Source: a virus
DNA: 40,271 nucleotides
Reading direction: 5' to 3' (one strand)
IMG/VR virus record: IMGVR_UViG_3300032116_000506
Span: 1 to 40,271 of that record
Positions 21,167 to 29,888 of the stretch are shown one piece after another. Every line of letters starts with the position of its first letter. Positions within the stretch are counted from its first letter, which is position 1. The notes beneath the pieces were generated by a model. That model saw only the letters and a list, made by a program, of their open reading frames with translations, was not told the DNA's origin and searched no databases. Position numbers and translations under genes: made by a program.

Positions 21167-23080
21167 TTAATTGCCGCCTCGAATGATAGAAATCTTGTTT
21201 GTTCCAGCTAAAGGATAGAGGCCTAGGTTTCCGTTTGGAGATATTGCAAAAACCTCCAAATAGTCTCCAGCGTTCATTGGAATAAGTCCCGACATATTGT
21301 TTGTGTATCTGTCTCCATATGCACCGAATGTACTTGCGACATTCGGCTCTCTTTTTACCGTAGACAGTGACCACGACGCTGATCCGTTTACTGTCGCATA
21401 AATTTCAAATGGTCGCTCTGATCCTGCGGATGTTCCTTGTGCAATAACAGAAACGCTATAAGTACCAGACACAGGGGCAACAAACCTATTGTTTACTGAA
21501 TCCCATGCTGAATGTGTGCTTTTGATTACAGTTGGGTATGAAATTTTGGTCGTAGATGTTCCAATAACGCTTCCTGCCCTGTTCTCTCTGATTTCTGCCA
21601 CCGTCTCGCTCGCCGCCACCACGGACGGGCCGGAGAGTCGCTCGATGGAAAGCCACGGCCAATTATTAGATGCAGGAGTCCATGTTGCCGTATTGTTATA
21701 GATAGCAACGGTATCTCCTGCGTTCTGTTTAGTGACAAGGGTTCCGGATCCTTGCGTTCCACCAGTGGAAGCGGTTGTCATCAAGCTAACGTCAACACCG
21801 TTGATTCTTAAATAACAGTCAGAGGTAACGCCAGAAGTTTTGAATCCGTTAACCGAAATTCTATAAAGACCACTTACTGGAAATCGGTAAACTCCAGCGC
21901 TATAAGCCCCGTGAGTGTCGGCAGTAATTGTTTGAAAATTAACAATTCCAACAGGTACGGTTGCGCCTACGCCGTAAATAGAAGCCGCCACCACCCGAGT
22001 GTCGGTGTCGTTTGACATTTGCACCGAGGAGGACCATCCCGCAATAATTACGCTGAAATCCAAAACGATGTAATCTTGGTTGTTCCAAGCAAACGGAATT
22101 GCGTTTCCGGTTATGTTGGCGCTTCTAGCATATCCGGCGGCAGAATCTTCCACCTTTACACCAATAGAGGTGGCATTAAAAACAAATGTAAACCCATCGT
22201 ATCCGGTCAGGGCAAAATCTTCCACATAAGCAAGACCCACCGTTGCGGGCTGAGAGGAGGGATATTTTGAAAGATCAACAGTGTATCCAGCCGGCAAATT
22301 AACGGTAAGCTGAGTGTTTGTTGGAATAGCAGAACACTGAAGCCTGACTCGGCCCTGCATGGTGTCGCCAACCCTGCGCCAAATACCTGCGTAAGTTGTA
22401 TTGGCCCACGACCCGGTCGGAGTATAGCTCACCCAATCCGTCACGACAGGGCCGATGGGGGCTGTCACTCGAGAGCAGGTGAAGTTATCGAACTCAAGCG
22501 AGCAAGCGGAGCCAACAGCCTGAGAAGCAATAACGGCAATACGATATTTCTGGCCAGCGACAACGCTAGTTTGGAAAGTAGCAGTCACACGACCCGGACC
22601 GCTCGACTGGTTCATGCCGAGGAAGCCAGCAGGCTGGATCCAGTTAGCGCCGCCAGCAGTTGCGTCGTAGATGTAGACCATCAAGGTCTGAGATCCGAGA
22701 GTGCCTGAGAAGTTAAGCGTTCCGGTCACCCGCTCATAGTCGAATGTAACGGTCAGAGGCTTGCCGAGATCCATCCGATCAAGCGTAAACTCGTCGGAGA
22801 TGAAGCCCTGGCCTGCGGTCCATCCGGCAGCGCCAGTAACTAGAAGCGAGCGCGAGCCAGAGAGCGGAGTGATAGAAGTAGCCGACAGCGCGATAGATGC
22901 GGCGGCTGTCGATGAGATCGTAGGCGTCCCGGTCGGGAGCCCAGAGGTGAGCGTGACCGCCATCTCGGTCCAGCCCTGGATCGTTCCGTTCTCGAAGCTC
23001 GATTTTAGGTAGTTACGATTATCGACCAGGCCTTCGATGTTGTCTGCTGTCAGTGTCCGAAAGTTACTATTCAGTGCCAT
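21167..23080 (-). CDS. Tail fibre with C1q-like jelly-roll domains
   Basis: The 637-residue protein starts with a short conserved attachment segment (NSNFRTLTADNIEGLVDNRNYL), followed by a carbohydrate-binding-like beta sandwich (about 30-210). Two C1q/TNF-like jelly rolls follow: GAYSAGVYRFPVSGLYRISV near 390-415 and NRFVAPVSGTYSVSVIAQG near 540-560. This architecture is typical of receptor-binding fibres. AAGGGG lies upstream of ATG 23080. The 3' half of the gene is AT-richer than the 5' half, suggesting a swapped receptor-binding end. Confidence 0.7.
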   Translation of the reverse strand: MALNSNFRTLTADNIEGLVDNRNYLKSSFENGTIQGWTEMAVTLTSGLPTGTPTISSTAAASIALSATSITPLSGSRSLLVTGAAGWTAGQGFISDEFTLDRMDLGKPLTVTFDYERVTGTLNFSGTLGSQTLMVYIYDATAGGANWIQPAGFLGMNQSSGPGRVTATFQTSVVAGQKYRIAVIASQAVGSACSLEFDNFTCSRVTAPIGPVVTDWVSYTPTGSWANTTYAGIWRRVGDTMQGRVRLQCSAIPTNTQLTVNLPAGYTVDLSKYPSSQPATVGLAYVEDFALTGYDGFTFVFNATSIGVKVEDSAAGYARSANITGNAIPFAWNNQDYIVLDFSVIIAGWSSSVQMSNDTDTRVVAASIYGVGATVPVGIVNFQTITADTHGAYSAGVYRFPVSGLYRISVNGFKTSGVTSDCYLRINGVDVSLMTTASTGGTQGSGTLVTKQNAGDTVAIYNNTATWTPASNNWPWLSIERLSGPSVVAASETVAEIRENRAGSVIGTSTTKISYPTVIKSTHSAWDSVNNRFVAPVSGTYSVSVIAQGTSAGSERPFEIYATVNGSASWSLSTVKREPNVASTFGAYGDRYTNNMSGLIPMNAGDYLEVFAISPNGNLGLYPLAGTNKISIIRGGN

Positions 23081-23090
23081 TCTTTACCCC

Positions 23091-24341
23091 TTAAAAGTTC
23101 CTGTTCACTTCGATATACCGAGCGAGAGTAGCATCGTAAACAAAATCCATCACGTGATACTTGAGAATCCGAGCCGGGCTTCCGTTTAAGATGCAGCCAT
23201 TAGCGGCGTCATTATTCAAAACCTCAATCCAGCTTGTATCAGAGTTGCCGATAAGACGAATCATGGAGCCATCTGCTGGAGGAATTGATCCAAAAGAAAG
23301 AGCGCTTAGCTGAGTGCCAGAAGCGAACGCGCTCTGTATCAGCCACTTCTGCTGACCCTTTGTTGAATCAATGGGCACAGAAGCATCAGGGAATAAATCT
23401 AGTTTAATGTAGGAAGTCCAACCTCCACCAGTCCCAGTGGCGTTAACCGTAACGGTCATAGCAGATCCGACCAGTGTGGCCTCGATTCCGGGACCGACGA
23501 AGTCGATCGAGTTTACCCCCCCGGCAGATCCAAGGTTCACGCCCTCATCCTTGAACTGGATCGAAGGCTGTTTGCCTGACAGGCCAGAGATCAGAGGAGT
23601 CAGGGCATCGTAGACCGCGTCTGATGATGGAGCTTTATCCACCACCCCGTTCGTGATGGTTTGAGTGATCGTTGCAGACTGGGCGCGTCCGTCAGTGAAG
23701 TATAGGTTCGTCGTCCCCTCGCCCAAGTCGTCCGTATCCTTGAGCCCAAAGGCTGTGTCGAAGCTGGTCCCGAAGTCGGCGGTGTTCAGCTTGAGCGCCA
23801 GTGCATCGAAGACCGCATCTTCAGATGGGGCCTTATCAATGACGCCGTTAGTGATCACCTGAGTGACCACCGCACCCTGGGCCCGGCCATCGGTAAAGTA
23901 AAGATTCGTGGTCCCTTCCGCGAGCTCGTCCGTGTTGACGATCGGGCGACCGATAAAGACGTAGGTGGATCCTGACCACCGATAGGAGTAATTAGTATCA
24001 AGCGTGACGTAAATCTTACTGGTCTCACCAGTCACCGGGAGTGCTGCGAAGGTGGCCACCTCGATCACGTCGTCGACATAGGACGGAAGCTGAGCCGCCG
24101 GGACCTTCCCGTCCACCCCGAGCTCGGCCACGCCGTTAGCTGCGCCCTTCTGAGACAGTGGGATCTTCAGAGCATCGGACGCAATCACGTCGTTGATCGC
24201 CTGCTGGACGTTCGAAACGGTCGCACCGCTTCCGGCCTCGCTGAGCGTCTGGACTCCGAACATGGTGTTATCGTCTTGTTTCGATGCGAAGGCCGCGTTA
24301 AATGTCGCCGCGTCCGCTTTCTGCCCGTTGATTACGCTCAC
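23091..24341 (-). CDS. Tail fibre with repeated TTNLYFTDGRA blocks
   Basis: GTG at 24341, behind a strong GGGAGG site, starts 416 residues. Two copies of EGTTNLYFTDGRAQ, each followed by an ITNGV-DKAPS-DAV-DAL segment, occur near 140-185 and 205-250; this repeat is widespread in tail fibres and forms trimeric shaft segments. The C-terminal 130 residues are a beta-rich tip. Its start overlaps the previous stop (GTGA). Probably forms a side or central fibre with the downstream gene. Confidence 0.75.
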   Translation of the reverse strand: MSVINGQKADAATFNAAFASKQDDNTMFGVQTLSEAGSGATVSNVQQAINDVIASDALKIPLSQKGAANGVAELGVDGKVPAAQLPSYVDDVIEVATFAALPVTGETSKIYVTLDTNYSYRWSGSTYVFIGRPIVNTDELAEGTTNLYFTDGRAQGAVVTQVITNGVIDKAPSEDAVFDALALKLNTADFGTSFDTAFGLKDTDDLGEGTTNLYFTDGRAQSATITQTITNGVVDKAPSSDAVYDALTPLISGLSGKQPSIQFKDEGVNLGSAGGVNSIDFVGPGIEATLVGSAMTVTVNATGTGGGWTSYIKLDLFPDASVPIDSTKGQQKWLIQSAFASGTQLSALSFGSIPPADGSMIRLIGNSDTSWIEVLNNDAANGCILNGSPARILKYHVMDFVYDATLARYIEVNRNF

Positions 24342-25114
24342 AGAACCTCCCTAAAGACTAGGCGCCCCGTGCGGTAAAGTCCTTCGCCGTAGTCGATCAT
24401 TTCCAACAGCTTGAAGCCCGTACCCTGCGAGTCGCTTTCCGTGGATTCTAAAACCAGCTTCGAATAGTTCGCAACGTCTAATCCGTTAGGCATGAACTCG
24501 ATGGTCGATTTCTCGATGGCAAAGCCCATGAACCGAAGCGCGTCAGCGACCCCAGTCAAGTTGCTAGTCCAGATGTCGTCACCGATGAACTTCCGGTCAG
24601 TGATGAAATCCATCGAGCACTCCATGTAGCGCTTGGTCCCGAACCGGATCACCTCGACCGCTCCCGACCCGGTCTCATTGATCGAGGCCTTCACGCTCTT
24701 GACGTTATGGTCCAGTGGCACGTAGTCGAGTAGGTAGAACTGAGGCTCGTAGGAATACCCGATCGCCGTGGTCCCGTCGTACTGACTGAAGCCAGTGAGA
24801 TCACCAGACCCGGCGAAGCCCAGGCGCGAATAGATATTGGAGGCGCTATTCGGTCCAGACGATCGAAGGATCGAGAATGTCCCACTGGCTGTGATTCTCA
24901 AGAGCCGTGTGGTGCGATTGAGAGTAACGGTGTAAGTGAGGGATCCAGATGAGTTCAGCGCCGAAGAGAGAGCGACTGCGAGCTCGCTGGGGGCGTAAGC
25001 CTTAACAGCAAGAGCGACAGATACAACTCCCGTTCCTTCGTCGATATCAAGGATGTTATTATCTGAATCAATCTGGACCCCAAAATAAAACTTCGAGCGA
25101 GTAAGCAAAGCCAT
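24338..25114 (-). CDS. Distal-tail (Dit)-like protein
   Basis: The 258-residue beta-rich protein directly follows the tape measure, the usual Dit position in siphophages. It starts MALLTRSKFYFGVQID, contains VSVALAVKAYAPSELAVALSSAL (a helix-strand unit seen in tail proteins), and ends in a sheet (GEGLYRTGRLVFREVL). It would close the tail tube and attach fibres. The start lies one base after the tape-measure stop. No direct motif proves the family. Confidence 0.5.
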   Translation of the reverse strand: MALLTRSKFYFGVQIDSDNNILDIDEGTGVVSVALAVKAYAPSELAVALSSALNSSGSLTYTVTLNRTTRLLRITASGTFSILRSSGPNSASNIYSRLGFAGSGDLTGFSQYDGTTAIGYSYEPQFYLLDYVPLDHNVKSVKASINETGSGAVEVIRFGTKRYMECSMDFITDRKFIGDDIWTSNLTGVADALRFMGFAIEKSTIEFMPNGLDVANYSKLVLESTESDSQGTGFKLLEMIDYGEGLYRTGRLVFREVL

Positions 25115-27154
25115 TTAAGCCATCCCCCTAACGACTGCGCCCTTCGAGTCAATGGCGTCGTTTAGAAGCGCTACGATCCGATTCTGAGTGTCTGAGCTGT
25201 CCAGGATGTCGCCCATCACCTGGAAGTTAACGACTGTCTGAGGAGCCCGTACAGCGCCCTCTCCGACCATGGCTGTGGCATCGAATGCCGGAGCCTCTGG
25301 AGTGGTCGAGGAGCTCGCCCCGACGCCACCACCGCCAGCCGTTGCAGCGCCACCTGCCCCACCGCCGAACGCCTTGAGCAACCCGCCGAGAACGACGAGA
25401 GCCGCACCTGCGGCAATAGCTGCGCCCCCGGTTATGTTACCGAAGATCGGGATAGCCTGGTTCGCGATACCCATGGCGATAAACATATTCCCCATATTGA
25501 TGGCAATATCCCCGAGGATCCCGAGGAAGCTATTCCGAAACGCGACCCATGCGTCCTCGCCCCTGGCAAGCGCACCGCCTACGCTGGCGAGAGCTGATCC
25601 AATCCCCTGGACCAATGTAAGCTTGATATAGTTCCCGACGTCCGCGAGCTTTTCCTTTGTACTTTGGACATAAGCCCCCCAGACGCCCTGGGACTTCATT
25701 TGATAGTTGAGCTGGGCATTCAGGATCGCCTGATTCTGTGCCGCCACCTGAGCCTGCTCGAGCTGATAGCGTTCCTGCTGAGAAAAGCCCCTCTCGTTCG
25801 AGAAATTCTGCTCGATCTGGCGACGGTCGTTCAGGCCCTTTTCCACGATCTGCTTCAGTTGATCCTGGTATAGGATCTCCATCTCGGCCTGTCGCTGATT
25901 TCCGTCAGCGATGAAAGCCAGGTTAGCCTGGCGATTAGCGTTCTCCTGCTGAGAGAAGCCGAGCATGGCCTGATTAAACTGGATAGCTCTCTGTTCAGCG
26001 AGATCCATTTCCTGGAGTCTCTGCGCGTTGCTCTTAGCCCTTGCCGTTGCTTCTTCCTGATAAAGCGAGATCCTTTTAGCCAGAGGATCAGACTCAATCG
26101 AGCGAGTGGTGGCGCTGAACTTTACCTCGAGCTGAGAGAGTGCGGCCTCAGCCGCCTGAAGCTGGACGGTAAGATTCGCCATGCGATCATCGACGCCCAT
26201 CTCTGTTCCTGCGGCGAGATCAGGAGCCATGAGTTCTTTGTTCAGAAGCGCGATCCGCTCGCGAAGAATGGCAGCAGATTCTGCGGCCTTCTCCTGAGTC
26301 ATCGAAATCTGTTTTGTGCTGTTAATGGTAAGCGATGCCGACTGATTAAACCTGTCGATGTAGGACTGGATCAGGCCACCGAACACGCTCTCGAATGCAA
26401 GCGCTCCGATCTCTTTCAGGTTCCCGAGATTAACGGAGAGCCTGGTCGTCGAGTCGCTGAATTTCTTGATGCTACCGTCTACCTTGCCGAATCTAAACTC
26501 CGCTTCGGACAGGATGGCGTTAGCGTTAACGAATGCCCGTTGCTGTTCTGTAAGCTGGTTAACGGTCAGGCCTATGCTCTGCGCGAACTTCTTCTGTTCT
26601 GATGAGAGATCGACCACCAGGCCAACCTGCTGCTTCAGCGCCCGCTCGTTCCCGGTCTGGATAGCATAAATGAAGGCCTCGGTATTCGCCTTCATGTCTC
26701 CGAATCCTGCGGCTGAAGCCTTACGGGCTAGCTCGAAAATCTGAGGAAGTCTCTGGGCAGTAAGGCCCAGCCGGATCATCGCCTGATTAGCCAGATCAAG
26801 CGCGTCCTCATCGTCCATAAGGCCATCAATGGATGCCATTATGGCTTGATTGAATGCCTCGGTGGCTATGCCCGTTTGCTGAGTGATCGTTGCGAATTGA
26901 GCATTAACGACCCGGACCTTCTCAGCCTCGAGCATCATGTCGCGCATACCGCGAGCCAGCGAAGCCGTGGCGTCGAGCGCAGTCCTGGCAAGGTCGATAT
27001 AGGCATTGAAGCCCATGGCCTTGATCGGATTAGCCAGAGATCCAAGGCTAGCGGCGACCTCCTTCTCAGTGGTCTCGGCCTCCTTGCGAATAGTAGCGAA
27101 GGCCTTCCTTACTGAGCCATCGTCTAGCACTATCTCTAGTTCGATTTTTTCCAT
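25115..27154 (-). CDS. Tape measure protein
   Basis: The 679-residue protein is mostly alpha-helical, with long coiled coils (AEKVRVVNAQFATITQQTG, REIQ-type stretches around 380-500) and a hydrophobic Gly/Ala block near 520-620 (GGAAIAAGAALVVLGGLLKAFG) that could insert in membrane at DNA ejection. At about 1.5 angstrom per residue it would set a tail near 100 nm, consistent with a siphovirus. It follows the two chaperone frames as in other siphophages. AAGGAA precedes ATG 27154. Confidence 0.88.
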   Translation of the reverse strand: MEKIELEIVLDDGSVRKAFATIRKEAETTEKEVAASLGSLANPIKAMGFNAYIDLARTALDATASLARGMRDMMLEAEKVRVVNAQFATITQQTGIATEAFNQAIMASIDGLMDDEDALDLANQAMIRLGLTAQRLPQIFELARKASAAGFGDMKANTEAFIYAIQTGNERALKQQVGLVVDLSSEQKKFAQSIGLTVNQLTEQQRAFVNANAILSEAEFRFGKVDGSIKKFSDSTTRLSVNLGNLKEIGALAFESVFGGLIQSYIDRFNQSASLTINSTKQISMTQEKAAESAAILRERIALLNKELMAPDLAAGTEMGVDDRMANLTVQLQAAEAALSQLEVKFSATTRSIESDPLAKRISLYQEEATARAKSNAQRLQEMDLAEQRAIQFNQAMLGFSQQENANRQANLAFIADGNQRQAEMEILYQDQLKQIVEKGLNDRRQIEQNFSNERGFSQQERYQLEQAQVAAQNQAILNAQLNYQMKSQGVWGAYVQSTKEKLADVGNYIKLTLVQGIGSALASVGGALARGEDAWVAFRNSFLGILGDIAINMGNMFIAMGIANQAIPIFGNITGGAAIAAGAALVVLGGLLKAFGGGAGGAATAGGGGVGASSSTTPEAPAFDATAMVGEGAVRAPQTVVNFQVMGDILDSSDTQNRIVALLNDAIDSKGAVVRGMA

Positions 27155-27161
27155 GACTTCC

Positions 27162-27434
27162 TTATCGTCGGCTTAGGATTTCCATGAGCTCTTTGTTCGT
27201 GAGCTTCTTTCCTTCCGATTTTCGCACCGGATTAGCCAGCTTCTCAAGCTCTTTATGATACCGCTCGCGTTCCTTGCCTTCGACGTGTGGCATCATCAGG
27301 AGGTTAGACTGCACCAGGCACTGCCTCGCCTCGATAGCCGTGATCGAATGCCAGTAATCAAGAGCGACATCAACCGGAAGGCTGTCGATATAGTCATCAG
27401 TCCAGCCGTAGAAATGGGCCAGACCAGCCTTCAT
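27162..27434 (-). CDS. Tail assembly chaperone, T part (made by -1 frameshift)
   Basis: The second chaperone frame ends with a Lys-rich tail (GKKLTNKELMEILSRR) of the kind that binds the tape measure. It has an ATG at 27434, but with a poor ribosome site. The frame continues upstream without stop to the A9 slippery run at 27453-27461, so most product is probably the fused form (about 181 residues). Role: keep the tape measure soluble and guide tail-tube polymerisation. Confidence 0.75.
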   Translation of the reverse strand: MKAGLAHFYGWTDDYIDSLPVDVALDYWHSITAIEARQCLVQSNLLMMPHVEGKERERYHKELEKLANPVRKSEGKKLTNKELMEILSRR

Positions 27435-27448
27435 GAGCTTGTGCTCAG

Positions 27449-27706
27449 TTAGTTTTTTTTTGGAAACAGAACAAAGCCGATAAACTCCTGGAAATCCAGG
27501 ACGTCGAACGACTCGAGGGCGGCCTTATCGAGACCGAGGGAGCAGAAGAAGTCGACGTAGACTTCCTTCACATCCTTCGGATCAGCCGATGCGACCTTAC
27601 CCTGGAGGGCCTCCGACTCCGAAATACGAGGGACTCTCATCTCGTACTCGGAGCCGGATACCTTTACCTTGATCTTCTTTGGTTTCGCCTCAAAAACCAG
27701 TTCCAT
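27449..27706 (-). CDS. Tail assembly chaperone, G part
   Basis: The 85-residue first frame has a beta start (MELVFEAKPKKIKVKVSG) and helical end, ending F-P-K-K-N just at the slippery run. Its position between tail tube and tape measure and the overlapping second frame match lambda G/G-T. Ribosomes that do not slip stop at TAA 27449-27451. Confidence 0.8.
   Translation of the reverse strand: MELVFEAKPKKIKVKVSGSEYEMRVPRISESEALQGKVASADPKDVKEVYVDFFCSLGLDKAALESFDVLDFQEFIGFVLFPKKN
27453..27461 (-). other. Programmed -1 frameshift site
   Basis: The coding strand reads CC, nine A, then CTAA. In frame 0 this is Pro-Lys-Lys-Asn-stop. Sliding back one base on A-AAA-AAC gives Lys-Lys-Lys-Leu-Thr-Glu and continues in frame into the second chaperone, eighteen bases before its ATG. 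This matches the frameshift mechanism conserved in tail chaperones of siphophages. Confidence 0.85.
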
Positions 27707-27719
27707 TAGATCCCCTTAA

Positions 27720-28652
27720 TTATGCGTCAGGAAGAGCAGCCGCGTCCCCGTAAGAGAACAGGTTAGCGAATCCAGACTTCGAGCTGTCGAGGTATCCGAT
27801 AGCTTCAATAGGCAGGATATATTCGTTCTCAGCAGAGAAGGTCTGCTCTCCCAGCTTCAGCTTACACTTATGGATGGTGAAGTCTTCGGAAGCGTCAGCG
27901 TCTGCGGCCTTGTCGGTCGGACGAAAGACGAGCTTGTCAGCCACATCGTCAGTCGACTTGAACAGGTTCGAGGATCCGTATCCAGAGATCACCTCAGAAG
28001 CGGCGTCGTCGGTTACTACGGTGCTTCCGTAGAAGTTAAGCGCCCGGCGAATGGACTCAACGGAAGAGTCCTTCAGCTCGAACGAAGCGGACACAGAAGC
28101 GCCACGGCGAATCTCAGCCAGGACGAAGTCGCCAGTCTGAGGAGCCTTGATTTCCTTGGTCTGCTCGGTAACGGTAAAGGTGATATCGCCATTGGTTCCA
28201 CCGAGGTCGGTAGCGACAGAGCCGAACTGAGCGACGGTGATGGAAAAGCCGGTCTTCTTGGTAGGATCGAGAGCATCCCGGGCCTCGTAAGCGTAGCCGT
28301 CTGCAGTCATGTAGCACTCGACTTCGTTGCCGGAAACGGTAGCGACAACCCATGCGAGCGGGTCAATTACAGCCTGGAGAGCCGAAGCCACAGCGCTTTT
28401 CGAGGCGCCAGTAGCGATGGCCACTTCATGCCCGGTAGCATTCGGAACAGCAGGATCGACAGCAGAGCCGCCGGAGGTGTTGAACCAGAAGTAATGTTTC
28501 GCCTGAGTCACGGGCTCGTGAACGACGAAGAACTTCCCGTCGAGGGAGTTGGATTCGTCTGCCTTGGTGAAGACGCAGAACTTTTGAGGACGATCGGAAC
28601 CGAGAATGATGTTCCGAATACCGAGGTTATACTTGTTAGAATTACAGGCCAT
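27720..28652 (-). CDS. Major tail tube protein
   Basis: ATG at 28652, seven bases after AGGAGG, gives 310 residues; a GTG at 28658 would add two. It is beta-rich, with Ala/Gly/Thr-rich strands, an Asp-Asp-Ala loop section near 215-225 and a final SGFANLFSYGDAAALPDA. Size, very strong ribosome site and position just before the chaperones point to the tube protein. A central insert (about 60-150, with VASALQAVIDPLAWVVATVSG) may be an extra surface domain. Confidence 0.75.
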   Translation of the reverse strand: MACNSNKYNLGIRNIILGSDRPQKFCVFTKADESNSLDGKFFVVHEPVTQAKHYFWFNTSGGSAVDPAVPNATGHEVAIATGASKSAVASALQAVIDPLAWVVATVSGNEVECYMTADGYAYEARDALDPTKKTGFSITVAQFGSVATDLGGTNGDITFTVTEQTKEIKAPQTGDFVLAEIRRGASVSASFELKDSSVESIRRALNFYGSTVVTDDAASEVISGYGSSNLFKSTDDVADKLVFRPTDKAADADASEDFTIHKCKLKLGEQTFSAENEYILPIEAIGYLDSSKSGFANLFSYGDAAALPDA

Positions 28653-28679
28653 GATCACCCCTCCTTTGGGCTTTCGTTT

Positions 28680-29114
28680 TTAGTTCTGGACGCAGATCCA
28701 TACTTTGAACCGAAACACGAAAACCACTTGGATCGTGTTGTCGTTGCTTTCCTCATCGTAGGGTTCAAAGCTCAGTGAGTCAAGGAAGACCCCAGTGATG
28801 GCTGGGCTAAAGTTGAAGAAGTTCTCGGCCCGGAGCATCCCGACCACGATCTCTTCGGACTTCACGATTGACTGATCCAGCGCTTCCTCTGGTGTCCGGT
28901 AGCCCTTGAAGAAGGCTTTGATCCTGACCGGAACCTCGACGCCCTGCGCCTCATTGTTCTTTTCCACGCCACTGATCTCGAGCATGGCCTGGTGAAAAGC
29001 CCCGTCGATAATGGCTGATGGGATGTTCTGATCGTTGAATGGGTCCGTATGCTCGACGTATCCGAGCTCGGTCATCCTGGCAGTTACGTAGGGACGAACC
29101 GCCGTGAGACTCAT
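28680..29114 (-). CDS. Tail terminator/completion-like protein
   Basis: The 144-residue protein starts SLTAVRPYVTARMTELGY, the opening helix pattern of tail-terminator proteins. It has a central mixed sheet ending QVVFVFRFKVWICVQN, and sits between connector and tail tube, the normal terminator position. Start overlaps the previous stop (ATGA). Confidence 0.6.
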   Translation of the reverse strand: MSLTAVRPYVTARMTELGYVEHTDPFNDQNIPSAIIDGAFHQAMLEISGVEKNNEAQGVEVPVRIKAFFKGYRTPEEALDQSIVKSEEIVVGMLRAENFFNFSPAITGVFLDSLSFEPYDEESNDNTIQVVFVFRFKVWICVQN

Positions 29115-29821
29115 CGACGCACCAGCGTAAAGGAGCGCAGGTCAGCGCCCTCGGATGATTCCAGCGTACCGTTTCCGTTGAAATCAGCCTGGATACGGCC
29201 ACGGCCCTGGACCAGGAGCGCCTTCTGTCCGTACATTCTGGCCTTGTTCAGGAACACGTCGTCGACTTGATTAGAAATACCCATAAAGATAAGCTCAAGC
29301 GTCATATAGATCGAGAGCTGTTTCAAGTCATCAGTGAGGGAGAGATCCGCTTTTGTGAGCTTGGTCCCGTCTGTACGCCAGACCCGGATCGAGTCGAGCC
29401 AGTCGAGGATAAGGTACTGGGCGTTGCGGTGAATGTTGTTATAGGTGCTCTTTCCAGCCGGAAGCCACTTGAGAATGTCCGGCTCGAACTGGATCAGGTC
29501 CGAATCCTTCGAGAACAGCTTGTCCTGCTCGGGTGTCACGACCTCGATCGACCGTGTAAAAGTTTCAGTATGGGGCCCGGCCTTGATCTCGAGAGTCACG
29601 GTCTTCGTCCCGGCGGTGGCGTATTCCCAGTCAAGGAACCAGTCCTTCGGGTTTCCAGTGCCCTGGACCGCGATCAGGTCCACCCCTGTCTCCGGGCTAA
29701 TCTTTACCTGGTCGATCGGCTGCTCACCTTTAGGAGAGAATGACTTGGAAGCGTTTAGCCTTGTCTTATCCTTGGTCTGGACTACCGCTTCTAGCTCGAG
29801 ATTTCCAAAAATGTTAGCCAT
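29111..29821 (-). CDS. Head-tail connector-like protein with EF-hand-like loop
   Basis: ATG at 29821 follows AAAGGGGAAA, giving 236 residues; longer readings lack a ribosome site. The N-terminal 95 residues look like an Ig/PKD-type beta domain (WEYATAGTKTVTLEIKAG). The C-terminal half is helical (LILDWLDSIRVW, DLKQLSIYMTLELIFMGIS) as in head-tail connectors. Near the end, DFNGNGTLESSE has the D-x-N-x-N-G-x-L-x-x-x-E spacing of a calcium-binding EF-hand loop. Position between head fibre and terminator supports a neck role. Confidence 0.5.
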   Translation of the reverse strand: MANIFGNLELEAVVQTKDKTRLNASKSFSPKGEQPIDQVKISPETGVDLIAVQGTGNPKDWFLDWEYATAGTKTVTLEIKAGPHTETFTRSIEVVTPEQDKLFSKDSDLIQFEPDILKWLPAGKSTYNNIHRNAQYLILDWLDSIRVWRTDGTKLTKADLSLTDDLKQLSIYMTLELIFMGISNQVDDVFLNKARMYGQKALLVQGRGRIQADFNGNGTLESSEGADLRSFTLVRR

Positions 29822-29842
29822 TCTTTCCCCTTTTGAAGTGAA

Positions 29843-29869
29843 CCCCTCCACCACATCGTAGCGGAGGGG
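29843..29869 (-). terminator. Hairpin between head-fibre and connector genes
   Basis: A 7-bp GC stem (CCCCTCC/GGAGGGG, arms 29843-29849 and 29863-29869) lies between the fibre stop (29889) and the connector start (29821). Only weakly U-rich sequence follows on the minus strand, so partial termination or a stability element is likelier than full termination. Confidence 0.4.
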
Positions 29870-29888
29870 CCACCAGTTTCAACCTATA

